Shown here: piece after piece, positions 7,962-14,990 of the stretch | How positions within the stretch are numbered: the first letter of the stretch is position 1 | Layout: every line of letters begins with the position of its first letter | Assembly (NCBI GenBank): GCA_041617635.1 | Contig: JBFJOO010000005.1 | Coordinates: 1 to 64,000 of the forward strand | Length of the DNA stretch: 64,000 nt | Direction of reading: 5' to 3' | Source: JAABRB01 sp041617635 | GTDB lineage: Bacteria; Pseudomonadota; Gammaproteobacteria; Burkholderiales; SG8-39 | Position numbers and translations under genes: made by a program | The notes under the pieces: model-generated | The model's database searches: none | What the model was told of the DNA's origin: nothing | What the model saw: the letters and a program-made list of their open reading frames with translations, nothing else

Positions 7962-8996
7962 TTGGCCGTGAAGGCCGCTCGCTCCGCTTGCCCCAGGTTC
8001 ACACGCCGCCGCGTCCTTGGCGCACTCGGGGCGCTCGCGCTCACCGGCTGCGCAACCCGGCAGGAGCGCCCGCCCGAATCCGGACCGGTCGCCGCGATGT
8101 TTCCCGGTGCGATCGACGACGGCGGCTTCCTGGCGGCCGGGTATCAGGGCCTGGTGCGGGCGGGCGGCGAGCTCGGCATTCCAGTGCGGCACGTCGCCGG
8201 CGTGGCGCCCGAGCGCGAGCGCATGCTCGCGGCGCTTCGCGACCTGGCCGCCTCCGACGCGACCCTGGTCATCGCCTTCGGTGCCGCGACGAGCGAAGCC
8301 GTCCAGCGCGTGGCCTGGGAGTTCCCTGAGCAGCGCTTCGTCGCGATCCAGGGCACGCTGACGCGCCCGAACCTCGCCGTGTACGCGGTGCTGGCGGAGC
8401 AGTCTGCCTGGCTGGCCGGCGCCCTGGCCGGGTTTCTCACGCGCACGAACGTCGTCGGGCATATCGCCGGTGAGCGCACCGTCGTGGCCCAGCAGTCCCG
8501 TGCGGGCTTTGCCGCCGGACTGCGGACCGCCCGGCCCGAGGCACGCCTGCTCTCGACGTTCACCGAGTCCGAGCACGACGCGCGGCTGGCACGCCGGGTC
8601 GCGCTCGGGGAGATCGATGCCGGTGCGGACGTCGTTTACACGATGCTCGGCACGGGACGCAGCGGTGCGATCGCGGCATGCCGCGAGCGCAAGGTGCGCC
8701 AGATCGGCAGCGTGCAGGACTGGGTTGCCGCCATGCCCGACGCGTTCGTGGCCGCCGCCACGGCCGATCCGGGGTATGCCATCCACATGGCGATGCGCGA
8801 TCTGCGCGACAATCTGCTCAAGGGGGACCTGATCAAGCGCTACGGCGTCCATTATCCCGAGGCGGTGCGCCTTGCGCTCGGCGCCGACGTGCCGCCGGAA
8901 ACGCGGGCGCGTCTCGAGCGCTTTCGCGAGCGGATCGCGGTAGGCGGAATCGCGGTGCCCACGACTTTCGAAGGGTCGGATTTCGTGCCGGGATGA
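7962..8996 (+). CDS. BMP-family lipoprotein (nucleoside/purine-binding type)
   Basis: Predicted lipid-anchored periplasmic binding protein, 344 aa from the TTG at 7962, or two residues shorter from the GTG at 7968. The signal combines an Arg-rich n-region (FTRRRVLGALGALALTGC) with a lipobox ALTGC. The mature part resembles the Med/BmpA/PnrA basic membrane protein family (PGAIDDGGFLAAGYQGL, IGSVQDWVAAMPDAFV, LRDNLLKGDLIKRYGVHYPEAV). That family binds nucleosides and purines in characterised members. Unusually, its usual RbsA-like ATPase and permeases are not adjacent: the neighbours are the PotABCD-type system and a transthyretin-like gene. It may be an alternative receptor or a sensor. Confidence 0.82.
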   Translation: MAVKAARSACPRFTRRRVLGALGALALTGCATRQERPPESGPVAAMFPGAIDDGGFLAAGYQGLVRAGGELGIPVRHVAGVAPERERMLAALRDLAASDATLVIAFGAATSEAVQRVAWEFPEQRFVAIQGTLTRPNLAVYAVLAEQSAWLAGALAGFLTRTNVVGHIAGERTVVAQQSRAGFAAGLRTARPEARLLSTFTESEHDARLARRVALGEIDAGADVVYTMLGTGRSGAIAACRERKVRQIGSVQDWVAAMPDAFVAAATADPGYAIHMAMRDLRDNLLKGDLIKRYGVHYPEAVRLALGADVPPETRARLERFRERIAVGGIAVPTTFEGSDFVPG

Positions 8997-9045
8997 CCGA
9001 CCGCGCAGCATATCGCAGTCACCAAGCGGACAAGGAGCACGCAAA

Positions 9046-9405
9046 TTGTCAGGGGCAGGCGGAGTCTCGATTCATGTCGTGGATGTCTCGCGCGGCGTGG
9101 TCGCCGCATGGATGCGCGTTGAGGTATTCCGGCTCGAGCCGGAGCACACGCTGATCGCCAGCGGCATCGTGAGCGCCAAGGGGCTCGTCGAAGAGCCGGC
9201 GCTCGCAAAGGAGCTTGCCCCGGGGCAGTATGAGGCGCTATTCCACGTCGGCGCGTACTACCGCGCGGTCGGCGTGCCGCTCCCGGCCGTGCCGTTCCTC
9301 GATGTCGTCTGCTACCGGTTCGGCATCGCGGACAGCGCGCAGCATTACCACCTCCCGATGAAGGTCACGCCCTGGGGCTTCTCCTGCTTCCGCGGCGGCG
9401 CGTAG
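9046..9405 (+). CDS. Degenerate transthyretin-like (HIUase-family) protein
   Basis: A second member of the 5-hydroxyisourate hydrolase/transthyretin family, 119 aa, starting at TTG 9046. The fold signatures are clear (SIHVVDVSRG, LFHVGAYYRAVGVPLP, YRFGIADSAQHYHLP). Aligned with the uraH product at 3725, the catalytic His10 and His102 are kept, but the catalytic Arg (in NADGRTDEP) is Leu47 here (SAKGLVEEP), and the YRGS terminus is FRGGA, so the catalytic Ser is replaced by Gly. Two of four catalytic residues are therefore missing. It may be a pseudoenzyme, a binding or assembly partner, or an enzyme with changed specificity. It lies between the BMP lipoprotein and the MFS carrier. Confidence 0.85.
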   Translation: MSGAGGVSIHVVDVSRGVVAAWMRVEVFRLEPEHTLIASGIVSAKGLVEEPALAKELAPGQYEALFHVGAYYRAVGVPLPAVPFLDVVCYRFGIADSAQHYHLPMKVTPWGFSCFRGGA

Positions 9406-9451
9406 CGCCGCAGGCCCGCTCGATCGTCACCCACTGACCCGTGCGCGAGAA

Positions 9452-10630
9452 ATGAACGTCGCGCTGCGCGCCGCGCTCCTGCTCAACCTCGTGCAGGTGT
9501 TCACGGCGCTGAGCTTTCTCACCGTGCCCGTGCTCGCGCCGGCGATCGCCGCCGATCTGGGCGTTCCCACCACGCTCCTCGGCGCCTACTCGGCGATTCT
9601 CTGGACCGGCGGGCTCGTGAGCTCGCTTGCCGCGGGCAGCATCATCGGACGGCTCGGCGCCTTGCGCACGTCGCAGGCCAGCCTGGTGCTGTGCGCGGCG
9701 GGCCTCGCGGCGGGTGCGCACGGATCGCTCGCCGCGCTGGCGGCGCTGCCGCTCCTCGTGGGATTCGGCTGCGGGGTGGAAACCCCTTCGAGCTCGCAGC
9801 TCCTGGCGCGCGTGACGCCACCGGATCAGCGCCCGTTCATATTTTCGCTCAAGCAGACCGGGGTCCAGCTCGGCGGCATGCTGACCGGCCTCGCGCAACC
9901 GGCGCTGCTACCCTGGCTCGGGTGGCGGGGTGCACTGGCGGCCGGTGCGGTCCTCACCCTCGCCTACGCGCTGGCGCTGGAGCCCGTTCGGCGTGCGTAC
10001 GACGCGCCTGCGGCCGCTCCGCGCGCGCCCCATCTCGCCGCGCTCATGGCGCTTGTCAGGCGGGTCTTCGGCACGCGCGGCCTGCGGCAGCTCGCGATCG
10101 CATCCTTCGGCTTTCATGCCATGCAGATCGCACTCAACGGATTTCTCGTCAGCTTTCTCGTCGCTAACGCCGGAAAATCGCTTGCGACCGCCGGCGCCCT
10201 GCTCGCGGGAGCACAGTTCGGCGGATTCCTGGGACGCCTGGGATCGGGCGCGCTCGCCGGCCGACGCCTGCCGGCCCGCCCGCTCCTCGCGGGCATGGGG
10301 TTCGCAATGTCCGCGGCGGCGGTGCTGGTCGGCCTCGCCGGCCCCACCATGCCGCTCGGCGTCCTCGCGGCGGCATGCGTCCTGTTCGGCGTCGCCTCGA
10401 GCGGCTGGAACGGTGTCTTCTTCGCCGAGATCGTGCGCGGCGCCCCGGTCGAGGAAGTCGGCCACATCACCGGCGGAATGCTCATCACCGCTTACGCCGG
10501 CCTGATCGTCGGCCCGCTCGCCTTCGGCGCCGTCGCCGAGGCCGCATCCTACGGCATCGCCTACGCCTTCATTGCGCTGTGGTCGTGCGCCGGCGCGATC
10601 GTGCTGCTGGGGCGCTCGTCACCTGCGTAG
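9452..10630 (+). CDS. MFS transporter, 12-helix
   Basis: Major facilitator, 392 aa, almost entirely hydrophobic with about 12 membrane helices. The loop after helix 2 reads IIGRLGALRTSQ, a weak form of the MFS motif A, and the central loop spans about residues 175-205. Closest in style to cyanate/nitrate-type (CynX/NarK-like) facilitators, but the substrate cannot be assigned. It follows the transthyretin-like gene by 46 bp on the same strand and is the last gene of the purine island, so import of a purine-related compound is plausible. Confidence 0.8.
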   Translation: MNVALRAALLLNLVQVFTALSFLTVPVLAPAIAADLGVPTTLLGAYSAILWTGGLVSSLAAGSIIGRLGALRTSQASLVLCAAGLAAGAHGSLAALAALPLLVGFGCGVETPSSSQLLARVTPPDQRPFIFSLKQTGVQLGGMLTGLAQPALLPWLGWRGALAAGAVLTLAYALALEPVRRAYDAPAAAPRAPHLAALMALVRRVFGTRGLRQLAIASFGFHAMQIALNGFLVSFLVANAGKSLATAGALLAGAQFGGFLGRLGSGALAGRRLPARPLLAGMGFAMSAAAVLVGLAGPTMPLGVLAAACVLFGVASSGWNGVFFAEIVRGAPVEEVGHITGGMLITAYAGLIVGPLAFGAVAEAASYGIAYAFIALWSCAGAIVLLGRSSPA

Positions 10631-10711
10631 ACCCGCGCCATGGACGCACGCGATAGAATCGACGCAGGATGCGCGTCGCGTTCGCGCCTCACCCTCTCGA
10701 GGAACCGATCA

Positions 10712-11197
10712 ATGCCGTCATTCGACATCACTTCCGAAGTCAACAAGATGGAGCTCAAGAACGCGGTCGATCAGGCGAACAAGGAGATTGCCAATCGTTT
10801 CGACTTCAAGGGTTCCGATGCACGCATCGAGCTCGCGGAGCTCGCGCTGACGCTCAATGCCGACGACGAATTCAAGCTGAAGCAGGTGATGGACCTGCTC
10901 GTGGCGCGGTGTGCCAAGCGCAATGTCGACGTGCGCGCCTTCGATCCGAAGGAAGTCGAGAAGGCGAGCGGCAACAAGATCAGGCAGGTCGTCAACGTCC
11001 GCAACGGAATCGAGCAGGACACGTCCAAGCGCATCGTCAAGCTCGTCAAGGAATCAAAGCTCAAGGCCCAGGCGTCGATCCAGGGCCCGGCCGTGCGCAT
11101 CACGGGGGGGAAGAAAGACGATCTGCAGGAGGTAATTCAGCTCGTCCGCAAGGCGGTCACCGACATTCCGCTGCAGTTCGGAAACTTCCGCGATTGA
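10712..11197 (+). CDS. yajQ: YajQ-family nucleotide-binding protein
   Basis: Cytoplasmic 161-aa protein of the YajQ family (DUF520), two ferredoxin-like lobes. Members bind cyclic di-GMP in some species and nucleotides in others. Signatures are MPSFDITSEVNKMELKNAVD at the N-terminus, RFDFKGSDA, and VRITGGKKDDLQEVIQLVR near the C-terminus. The ATG at 10712 is used because family members begin exactly with MPSFD. It stands alone between the MFS gene and a convergent gene pair. Confidence 0.93.
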   Translation: MPSFDITSEVNKMELKNAVDQANKEIANRFDFKGSDARIELAELALTLNADDEFKLKQVMDLLVARCAKRNVDVRAFDPKEVEKASGNKIRQVVNVRNGIEQDTSKRIVKLVKESKLKAQASIQGPAVRITGGKKDDLQEVIQLVRKAVTDIPLQFGNFRD

Positions 11198-11198
11198 C

Positions 11199-11213
11199 GG
11201 GGCCTGCGGCCCC
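11199..11213. terminator. Short GC hairpin between convergent genes
   Basis: A 6-bp perfect stem (GGGGCC/GGCCCC) with a 3-nt loop lies directly after the yajQ stop and before the convergent gene end at 11222. It has no T-run on either strand, so it is at best a weak bidirectional terminator. Confidence 0.35.
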
Positions 11214-11221
11214 TGGTCGCT

Positions 11222-11830
11222 CTAGCGCGCCGCGGCGCAACCGTCCATGACGTTGGTCACGGGCCCGGCGGCCTGGGTCGCCTGAAACTGCGCGTGAACG
11301 CGCTTGTCGCGATTGATGGGATCCTGGACGGTCACGACCACCAGGACCGCGCCGAGGATCATCGCGTCGGTGAGCCACTTCACCTCGTTACGACCGACGA
11401 GCGGCGCGCTCAGGCTGAATGCGAAGCTTCCGTCCTCGAGATAGCGCCCGGTCATCGACGTGGACACCGATACGTCGCGCCGCAACGCGACGACGCGAAT
11501 GGTCGCAAGCTTGCGCTGCAGGGCGGGGGCATCCGGACCCTCGAACGCGGCAAAGCTGAAGTCCGGAATCGTGTTGGCGCGCCTGATCACGTAGACGATC
11601 CTGGCGGTGGCATCGGCGCCGGGCTCGCAGCGCACCTCGAGTCGCATCGCCACCTGTCCCGCGGGCGTGCGCCCCTGGGCATAGGTGCTCGCCGAGCGCG
11701 CGCCATCGACGCTTTCGACATAGCGCCAGCTCACTGCCGCCTGGCCGGCCCCCCCGGCGAGCGCGAGGAGCGCGGCAGCGGCGCAGAGAACCGTACGGGA
11801 CAACTGGCGAGCGCGTCGCTTGGCAGCCAT
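11222..11830 (-). CDS. Secreted hypothetical protein
   Basis: 202 aa, function not recognised. A clear signal peptide (basic MAAKRRARQLSR, then LCAAAALLALAGG ending near AQA) implies export. The mature region looks beta-rich, with a hydrophobic stretch late in the protein (LTDAMILGAVLVVVTV) and a C-terminal cysteine (MDGCAAAR). It lies 9 bp downstream of the glutamine amidotransferase on the same strand, so the two are probably co-transcribed, although an exported protein and a cytosolic amidotransferase are not an obvious pair. Confidence 0.7.
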   Translation of the reverse strand: MAAKRRARQLSRTVLCAAAALLALAGGAGQAAVSWRYVESVDGARSASTYAQGRTPAGQVAMRLEVRCEPGADATARIVYVIRRANTIPDFSFAAFEGPDAPALQRKLATIRVVALRRDVSVSTSMTGRYLEDGSFAFSLSAPLVGRNEVKWLTDAMILGAVLVVVTVQDPINRDKRVHAQFQATQAAGPVTNVMDGCAAAR

Positions 11831-11839
11831 TGATCGCCC

Positions 11840-12547
11840 TCAGGAGGCGAGTCGCTCGGTCCAGCGATCGTACAGACGGTCGGCTACCTCGTGCAGCGCG
11901 GCGAGGCGCTCATCCATGCGCTCCTCCATTTCGTCTGCCGACTGCACACCGGGGCTCGATTGCGAAGCGTCGAGATCCCGCTTGGCGCTGCGGCACCAGG
12001 CACGGATCAGCTCCGCCGTCATCTCCACGTGACACTGCATGGCGAGGTGCGGCCCGAGCGAGAACGCCTGGTTGGCGCAGTGCGCGCTCGAGGCGAGCCG
12101 CGTGGCGCCCGGCGGGATGGTGAACGTCTCGCCGTGCCAGTGAAAGCTCTCGAATTCGCGCAGGTCGCCGAACCAATGCCGCGCGGCGTCGTTGTCGGCC
12201 ACGCCGACGTGTCCCCAGCCGATCTCCTTGACCGAATTGGGCGAGACGGTACCGCCCAGGGCGCGCGCCATCAGCTGGCTGCCCAGGCAATGCCCGAGCA
12301 CCGGCACGTCCGCACCGATCGCGTGGCGCACCAGTCCCAGCACGTCCGGAATCCACATCAGGTCGTCGTTTGCGCTCATCGGGCCACCCATGCAGACGAT
12401 GCCCGAAAAAGCCCGTGGATCCCCAGGCACTTTTTCCCGTTCGTCGACTCGAATCAGGGTCCAGGGCACCCCCCGACGGTCCAGGTATGCGCCAAAATAG
12501 CCTGGACCCTCGTTCCGGTGGTATCTCAGGATGGCGACCGGCTTCAT
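11840..12547 (-). CDS. Class I glutamine amidotransferase-like protein
   Basis: Stand-alone class I glutamine amidotransferase, 235 aa, cytoplasmic. The nucleophile elbow is VLGHCLGSQLMARALGG (Cys about residue 86) and the catalytic His is in MQCHVEMTAELI. Other family segments are FSGIVCMGGPMSAND and FHWHGETFTIPPGA. Such GuaA-like proteins include gamma-glutamyl hydrolases of amine catabolism as well as unassigned enzymes. The start MKPVAILRY fits the family. It leaves only 15 bp to the divergently transcribed protease gene at 12563, so promoters of one gene probably overlap the other's coding sequence. Confidence 0.85.
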   Translation of the reverse strand: MKPVAILRYHRNEGPGYFGAYLDRRGVPWTLIRVDEREKVPGDPRAFSGIVCMGGPMSANDDLMWIPDVLGLVRHAIGADVPVLGHCLGSQLMARALGGTVSPNSVKEIGWGHVGVADNDAARHWFGDLREFESFHWHGETFTIPPGATRLASSAHCANQAFSLGPHLAMQCHVEMTAELIRAWCRSAKRDLDASQSSPGVQSADEMEERMDERLAALHEVADRLYDRWTERLAS

Positions 12548-12562
12548 TCGGAGCGTTTTTCG

Positions 12563-13210
12563 ATGCCCAAGCTCACGCGCGCAAAGTTCATTGTAACCCT
12601 GCTCCTCCTGACGACCCCGGGGGCTGCGCTCGCCGTCGACGTGCGCGTGGTTGGACTGTTCGGCAGCAAGGCACTCGTCAGCATTGACGGCGGTGCCCCC
12701 TCCAGCATGCGGATCGGTCAGCGCACCGCGGCAGGGGTGCAGTTGCTTGCGATCGAGGGCGAGTCGGCGATCTTCGAGATCGAGGGCCAGCGCCGGGCGC
12801 TGCGCATGGGCCAGCCCTACGTCTCGAAAACGACGGGGAACGCGCCGAGCGTGCGCTTGAGCGCCGATGCGAACGGGCACTACATCGCGAACGGATCGGT
12901 GAACGGATCCGCGGTTCGTTTCCTGGTGGACACCGGTGCGACCATGGTTGCGCTGCCTGCGCAGGTCGCCAGCCAGGCGGGCATAAAGTATTCGAAGGCG
13001 CCGAGCGGGACCGTGCAGACCGCCGGCGGCGTCACCAAAGCCTACCAGGTGAAGCTCGACACGATCAGCGTCGGCGGCGTCACCCTGAACAACATCGACG
13101 CCGTGGTGATAGAGCGCGGTCTCACGGTGCCCCTGCTCGGCATGACCTTCCTGAGCCGGATGGACATTCAGCACGACGGCGCGCTGATGGTGCTGAAGAA
13201 GCGCTACTAG
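12563..13210 (+). CDS. Retropepsin-like aspartic protease, exported
   Basis: Clan AA aspartic protease of the bacterial retropepsin-like family, 215 aa. A signal peptide (MPKLTRAKFIVTLLLLTTPG to AALA) precedes a beta domain and a single-lobed protease domain with the catalytic motif FLVDTGATMVALP (Asp123-Thr-Gly). The flap and dimer regions are suggested by GGVTKAYQVKLDTISVGG and LLGMTFLSRMD. As in retroviral proteases, one DTG per chain implies a homodimer. The substrate is unknown; periplasmic processing is inferred. Its paralogue lies convergently at 13390. Confidence 0.85.
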   Translation: MPKLTRAKFIVTLLLLTTPGAALAVDVRVVGLFGSKALVSIDGGAPSSMRIGQRTAAGVQLLAIEGESAIFEIEGQRRALRMGQPYVSKTTGNAPSVRLSADANGHYIANGSVNGSAVRFLVDTGATMVALPAQVASQAGIKYSKAPSGTVQTAGGVTKAYQVKLDTISVGGVTLNNIDAVVIERGLTVPLLGMTFLSRMDIQHDGALMVLKKRY

Positions 13211-13245
13211 AGACAACGCGAATCGCCGAGGTGTTTGCTCTCTCC

Positions 13246-13338
13246 GGGAAGGGAGGTATCGGAGGGGAACCAGGAACAAAACCGGTAGGTCACGAACAGG
13301 AGGAAACCGGCTGGTTTCCTCCCGTTACCCTCCTTCCC
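13246..13338. terminator. Nested inverted repeat between convergent protease genes
   Basis: An apex hairpin at 13299-13322 has a perfect 10-bp stem (GGAGGAAACC/GGTTTCCTCC) and a GGCT loop. It is enclosed by weaker outer arms at 13246-13258 and 13326-13338 (11 of 13 positions pair). There is no T-tract. It lies between two genes that converge, so a bidirectional transcription stop is the simplest reading; a small mobile palindrome is an alternative. Confidence 0.45.
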
Positions 13339-13389
13339 GCTAAGAGAAACCCTCCGCCCGACGAAAGGCTGTCGACCTCGCTGATCCTT

Positions 13390-14049
13390 TCACCGGCGCT
13401 GCGTGAGGGTGAGCGTGTCCCCGGCGCGGTGCATCTCCACGCCGTTCAGGAAGCTCATTCCGATGGCGACCGTCCCCAGGCCGTCGGCGCCGCCCGCCAT
13501 CACGACGCCGTCGACGTTGTAGAGCGTGATGTCGCCGATGCGAACGCTCGCCAGCGTGACGCGAAAGCCCACGCGCGTGCCGCCTGCCGTGTTGACGGGA
13601 ATGCGCTGTCCCGCGAAGTACTGGATCGCCATCCGCTCCGCCGTCTCGGCCGGAATCGCGACGAAAGTCGCGCCGGTGTCGATCAGCACGGGCACGGCGG
13701 CCCCGTTGATGTGGGCGGTCGTCCAGAACTGGCCCGACCCGTCGGCCTTGATCGAAGTCCGGGGCGCATTGGTCCCGCCGAGCGTGAAGACGAACTGCCG
13801 GCCCTCGATCTCGATGAGCGCCTCGTTGCGATCGGCGGATATCAGGCGCACCCCCTCGGGAGACGTCTGACCGCTGCGGAGCGAGCGGATCACGGTGCCA
13901 TTGATCACGAGGTCCGCGCGATCCTGTCCGAGCGACATGACCAGCACGGTGGTCGCGGCCGGTGCCGCAGCGGAAGCCGCGAGAAACGCGGCACCGAGCA
14001 GCGCTGCCAGCAGCGGCTTCGCCGCTCTTCGGCGCTTCTTACCCCTCAC
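13390..14049 (-). CDS. Retropepsin-like aspartic protease, exported (paralogue)
   Basis: A second clan AA retropepsin-like protease, 219 aa, similar in architecture to the product of the gene at 12563: signal peptide (basic VRGKKRRRAAK then LLAALLGAAFLAASAAA), beta region, then VLIDTGATFVAIP with the DTG triad near residue 124, and MSFLNGVEMHRAGDTLTLTQ at the end. The GTG at 14049 is chosen as start because it gives a proper signal peptide; it overlaps the folE2 stop by 11 bp, suggesting coupling to the isoprenoid/folE2 operon. Substrate unknown. Confidence 0.83.
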   Translation of the reverse strand: MRGKKRRRAAKPLLAALLGAAFLAASAAAPAATTVLVMSLGQDRADLVINGTVIRSLRSGQTSPEGVRLISADRNEALIEIEGRQFVFTLGGTNAPRTSIKADGSGQFWTTAHINGAAVPVLIDTGATFVAIPAETAERMAIQYFAGQRIPVNTAGGTRVGFRVTLASVRIGDITLYNVDGVVMAGGADGLGTVAIGMSFLNGVEMHRAGDTLTLTQRR

Positions 14050-14851
14050 GGCGAGACTTGTCTCGCTCGATGAGGGCGTAGGCCGAGTGATTGTGGATGC
14101 TCTCGAAGTTCTCGGACTCGACCTGGTACCACTCGATGCGGTCGTCCTTGTTGAGCACGGCGGCCACGTCGCGCACCATGTCCTCGACAAACTTCGGGTT
14201 GTCGTAGGCGCGCTCGGTGACGTGCTTCTCGTCGGGCCGCTTCAGCAGGCCAAAGAGCTCGCATGACGCGCCCTGCTCGGCGTAATCGACGATCTCCTCG
14301 ATCCACACGAATCCGCGCGTGCGTGCGGCAATCGTGATGTGCGAGCGCTGGTTGTGCGCGCCGCGCTCAGAGATCTCCTTCGAGCACGGGCAGAGGCTCT
14401 GCACCGGCACCACCACCCGCATCTCGAAATGGGGCTTCCCACGCTCGAGCTCACCGATGAACGTCACATCGTAGTCCATCAGGCTCTGCACCCCGGAAAC
14501 CGGCGCCGACTTGTTGATGAAGTACGGAAAGCTCATCTCGACGTGCCCCGACTCCGCCTCGAGGCGCTCGACCATCTCGAGGAGCATCACCTTGAACGTC
14601 TCGACCGAGATCTCGCGCTCGTGCGCGTTCAGGATCTCCACGAACCGCGACATGTGGGTGCCCTTGAAGTGATGCGGCAGCCCGACGTACATGTTGAAAG
14701 TCGCGATGGTGTGCTGCACGCCGCCGCCGCGCTCCGCCACGCGCACCGGATGGCGGATCGCCTTGATGCCGACCTTGTCGATGGCGAGCCGGCGCGTGTC
14801 CGCGGCGCTCTGGACATCCGGAATGGCGGTCGTGGGAAGCCGGGTGTTCAC
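14039..14851 (-). CDS. folE2: GTP cyclohydrolase I type 2
   Basis: Makes dihydroneopterin triphosphate from GTP, the first step of folate synthesis, using the metal-promiscuous FolE2 in place of FolE. 270 aa, normal length. Signatures are DKVGIKAIRHPV, FNMYVGLPHHFKGTHMSRF, MSFPYFINKSAPVSG, and the active-site cysteine in VQSLCPCSKEIS with NQRSHITI. It lies 139 bp after dxs, an arrangement common in betaproteobacteria. FolE2 is often induced by zinc limitation in other bacteria, but I found no Zur-like box upstream. Confidence 0.95.
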   Translation of the reverse strand: MNTRLPTTAIPDVQSAADTRRLAIDKVGIKAIRHPVRVAERGGGVQHTIATFNMYVGLPHHFKGTHMSRFVEILNAHEREISVETFKVMLLEMVERLEAESGHVEMSFPYFINKSAPVSGVQSLMDYDVTFIGELERGKPHFEMRVVVPVQSLCPCSKEISERGAHNQRSHITIAARTRGFVWIEEIVDYAEQGASCELFGLLKRPDEKHVTERAYDNPKFVEDMVRDVAAVLNKDDRIEWYQVESENFESIHNHSAYALIERDKSRREG

Positions 14852-14911
14852 TGTTGAGGTGTCGACGATGAGGTGGTTGCGATAAGGTCTCGGCGTTGAG
14901 GCGTCGGTGCT

Positions 14912-14927
14912 GGCGGACCGGTCCGCC
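14912..14927. repeat. Perfect 16-bp palindrome upstream of folE2
   Basis: GGCGGACCGGTCCGCC is a perfect palindrome in the dxs-folE2 gap, 61 bp before the folE2 start. It could be a regulator site or part of a dxs terminator; nothing in the sequence decides between these. Confidence 0.4.
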
Positions 14928-14990
14928 GGTCAAGCCGCTCGATAACGCAATCCTAGCACATGGCCTCCGGCGCTCCCGCCCGCGCGCGCC

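Noticed and set aside
14852..14990. Zur box upstream of folE2
   Set aside because: FolE2 is often zinc regulated, but no GTTATA/TATAAC-type palindrome is present; the only palindrome is the GC-rich 16-mer at 14912.
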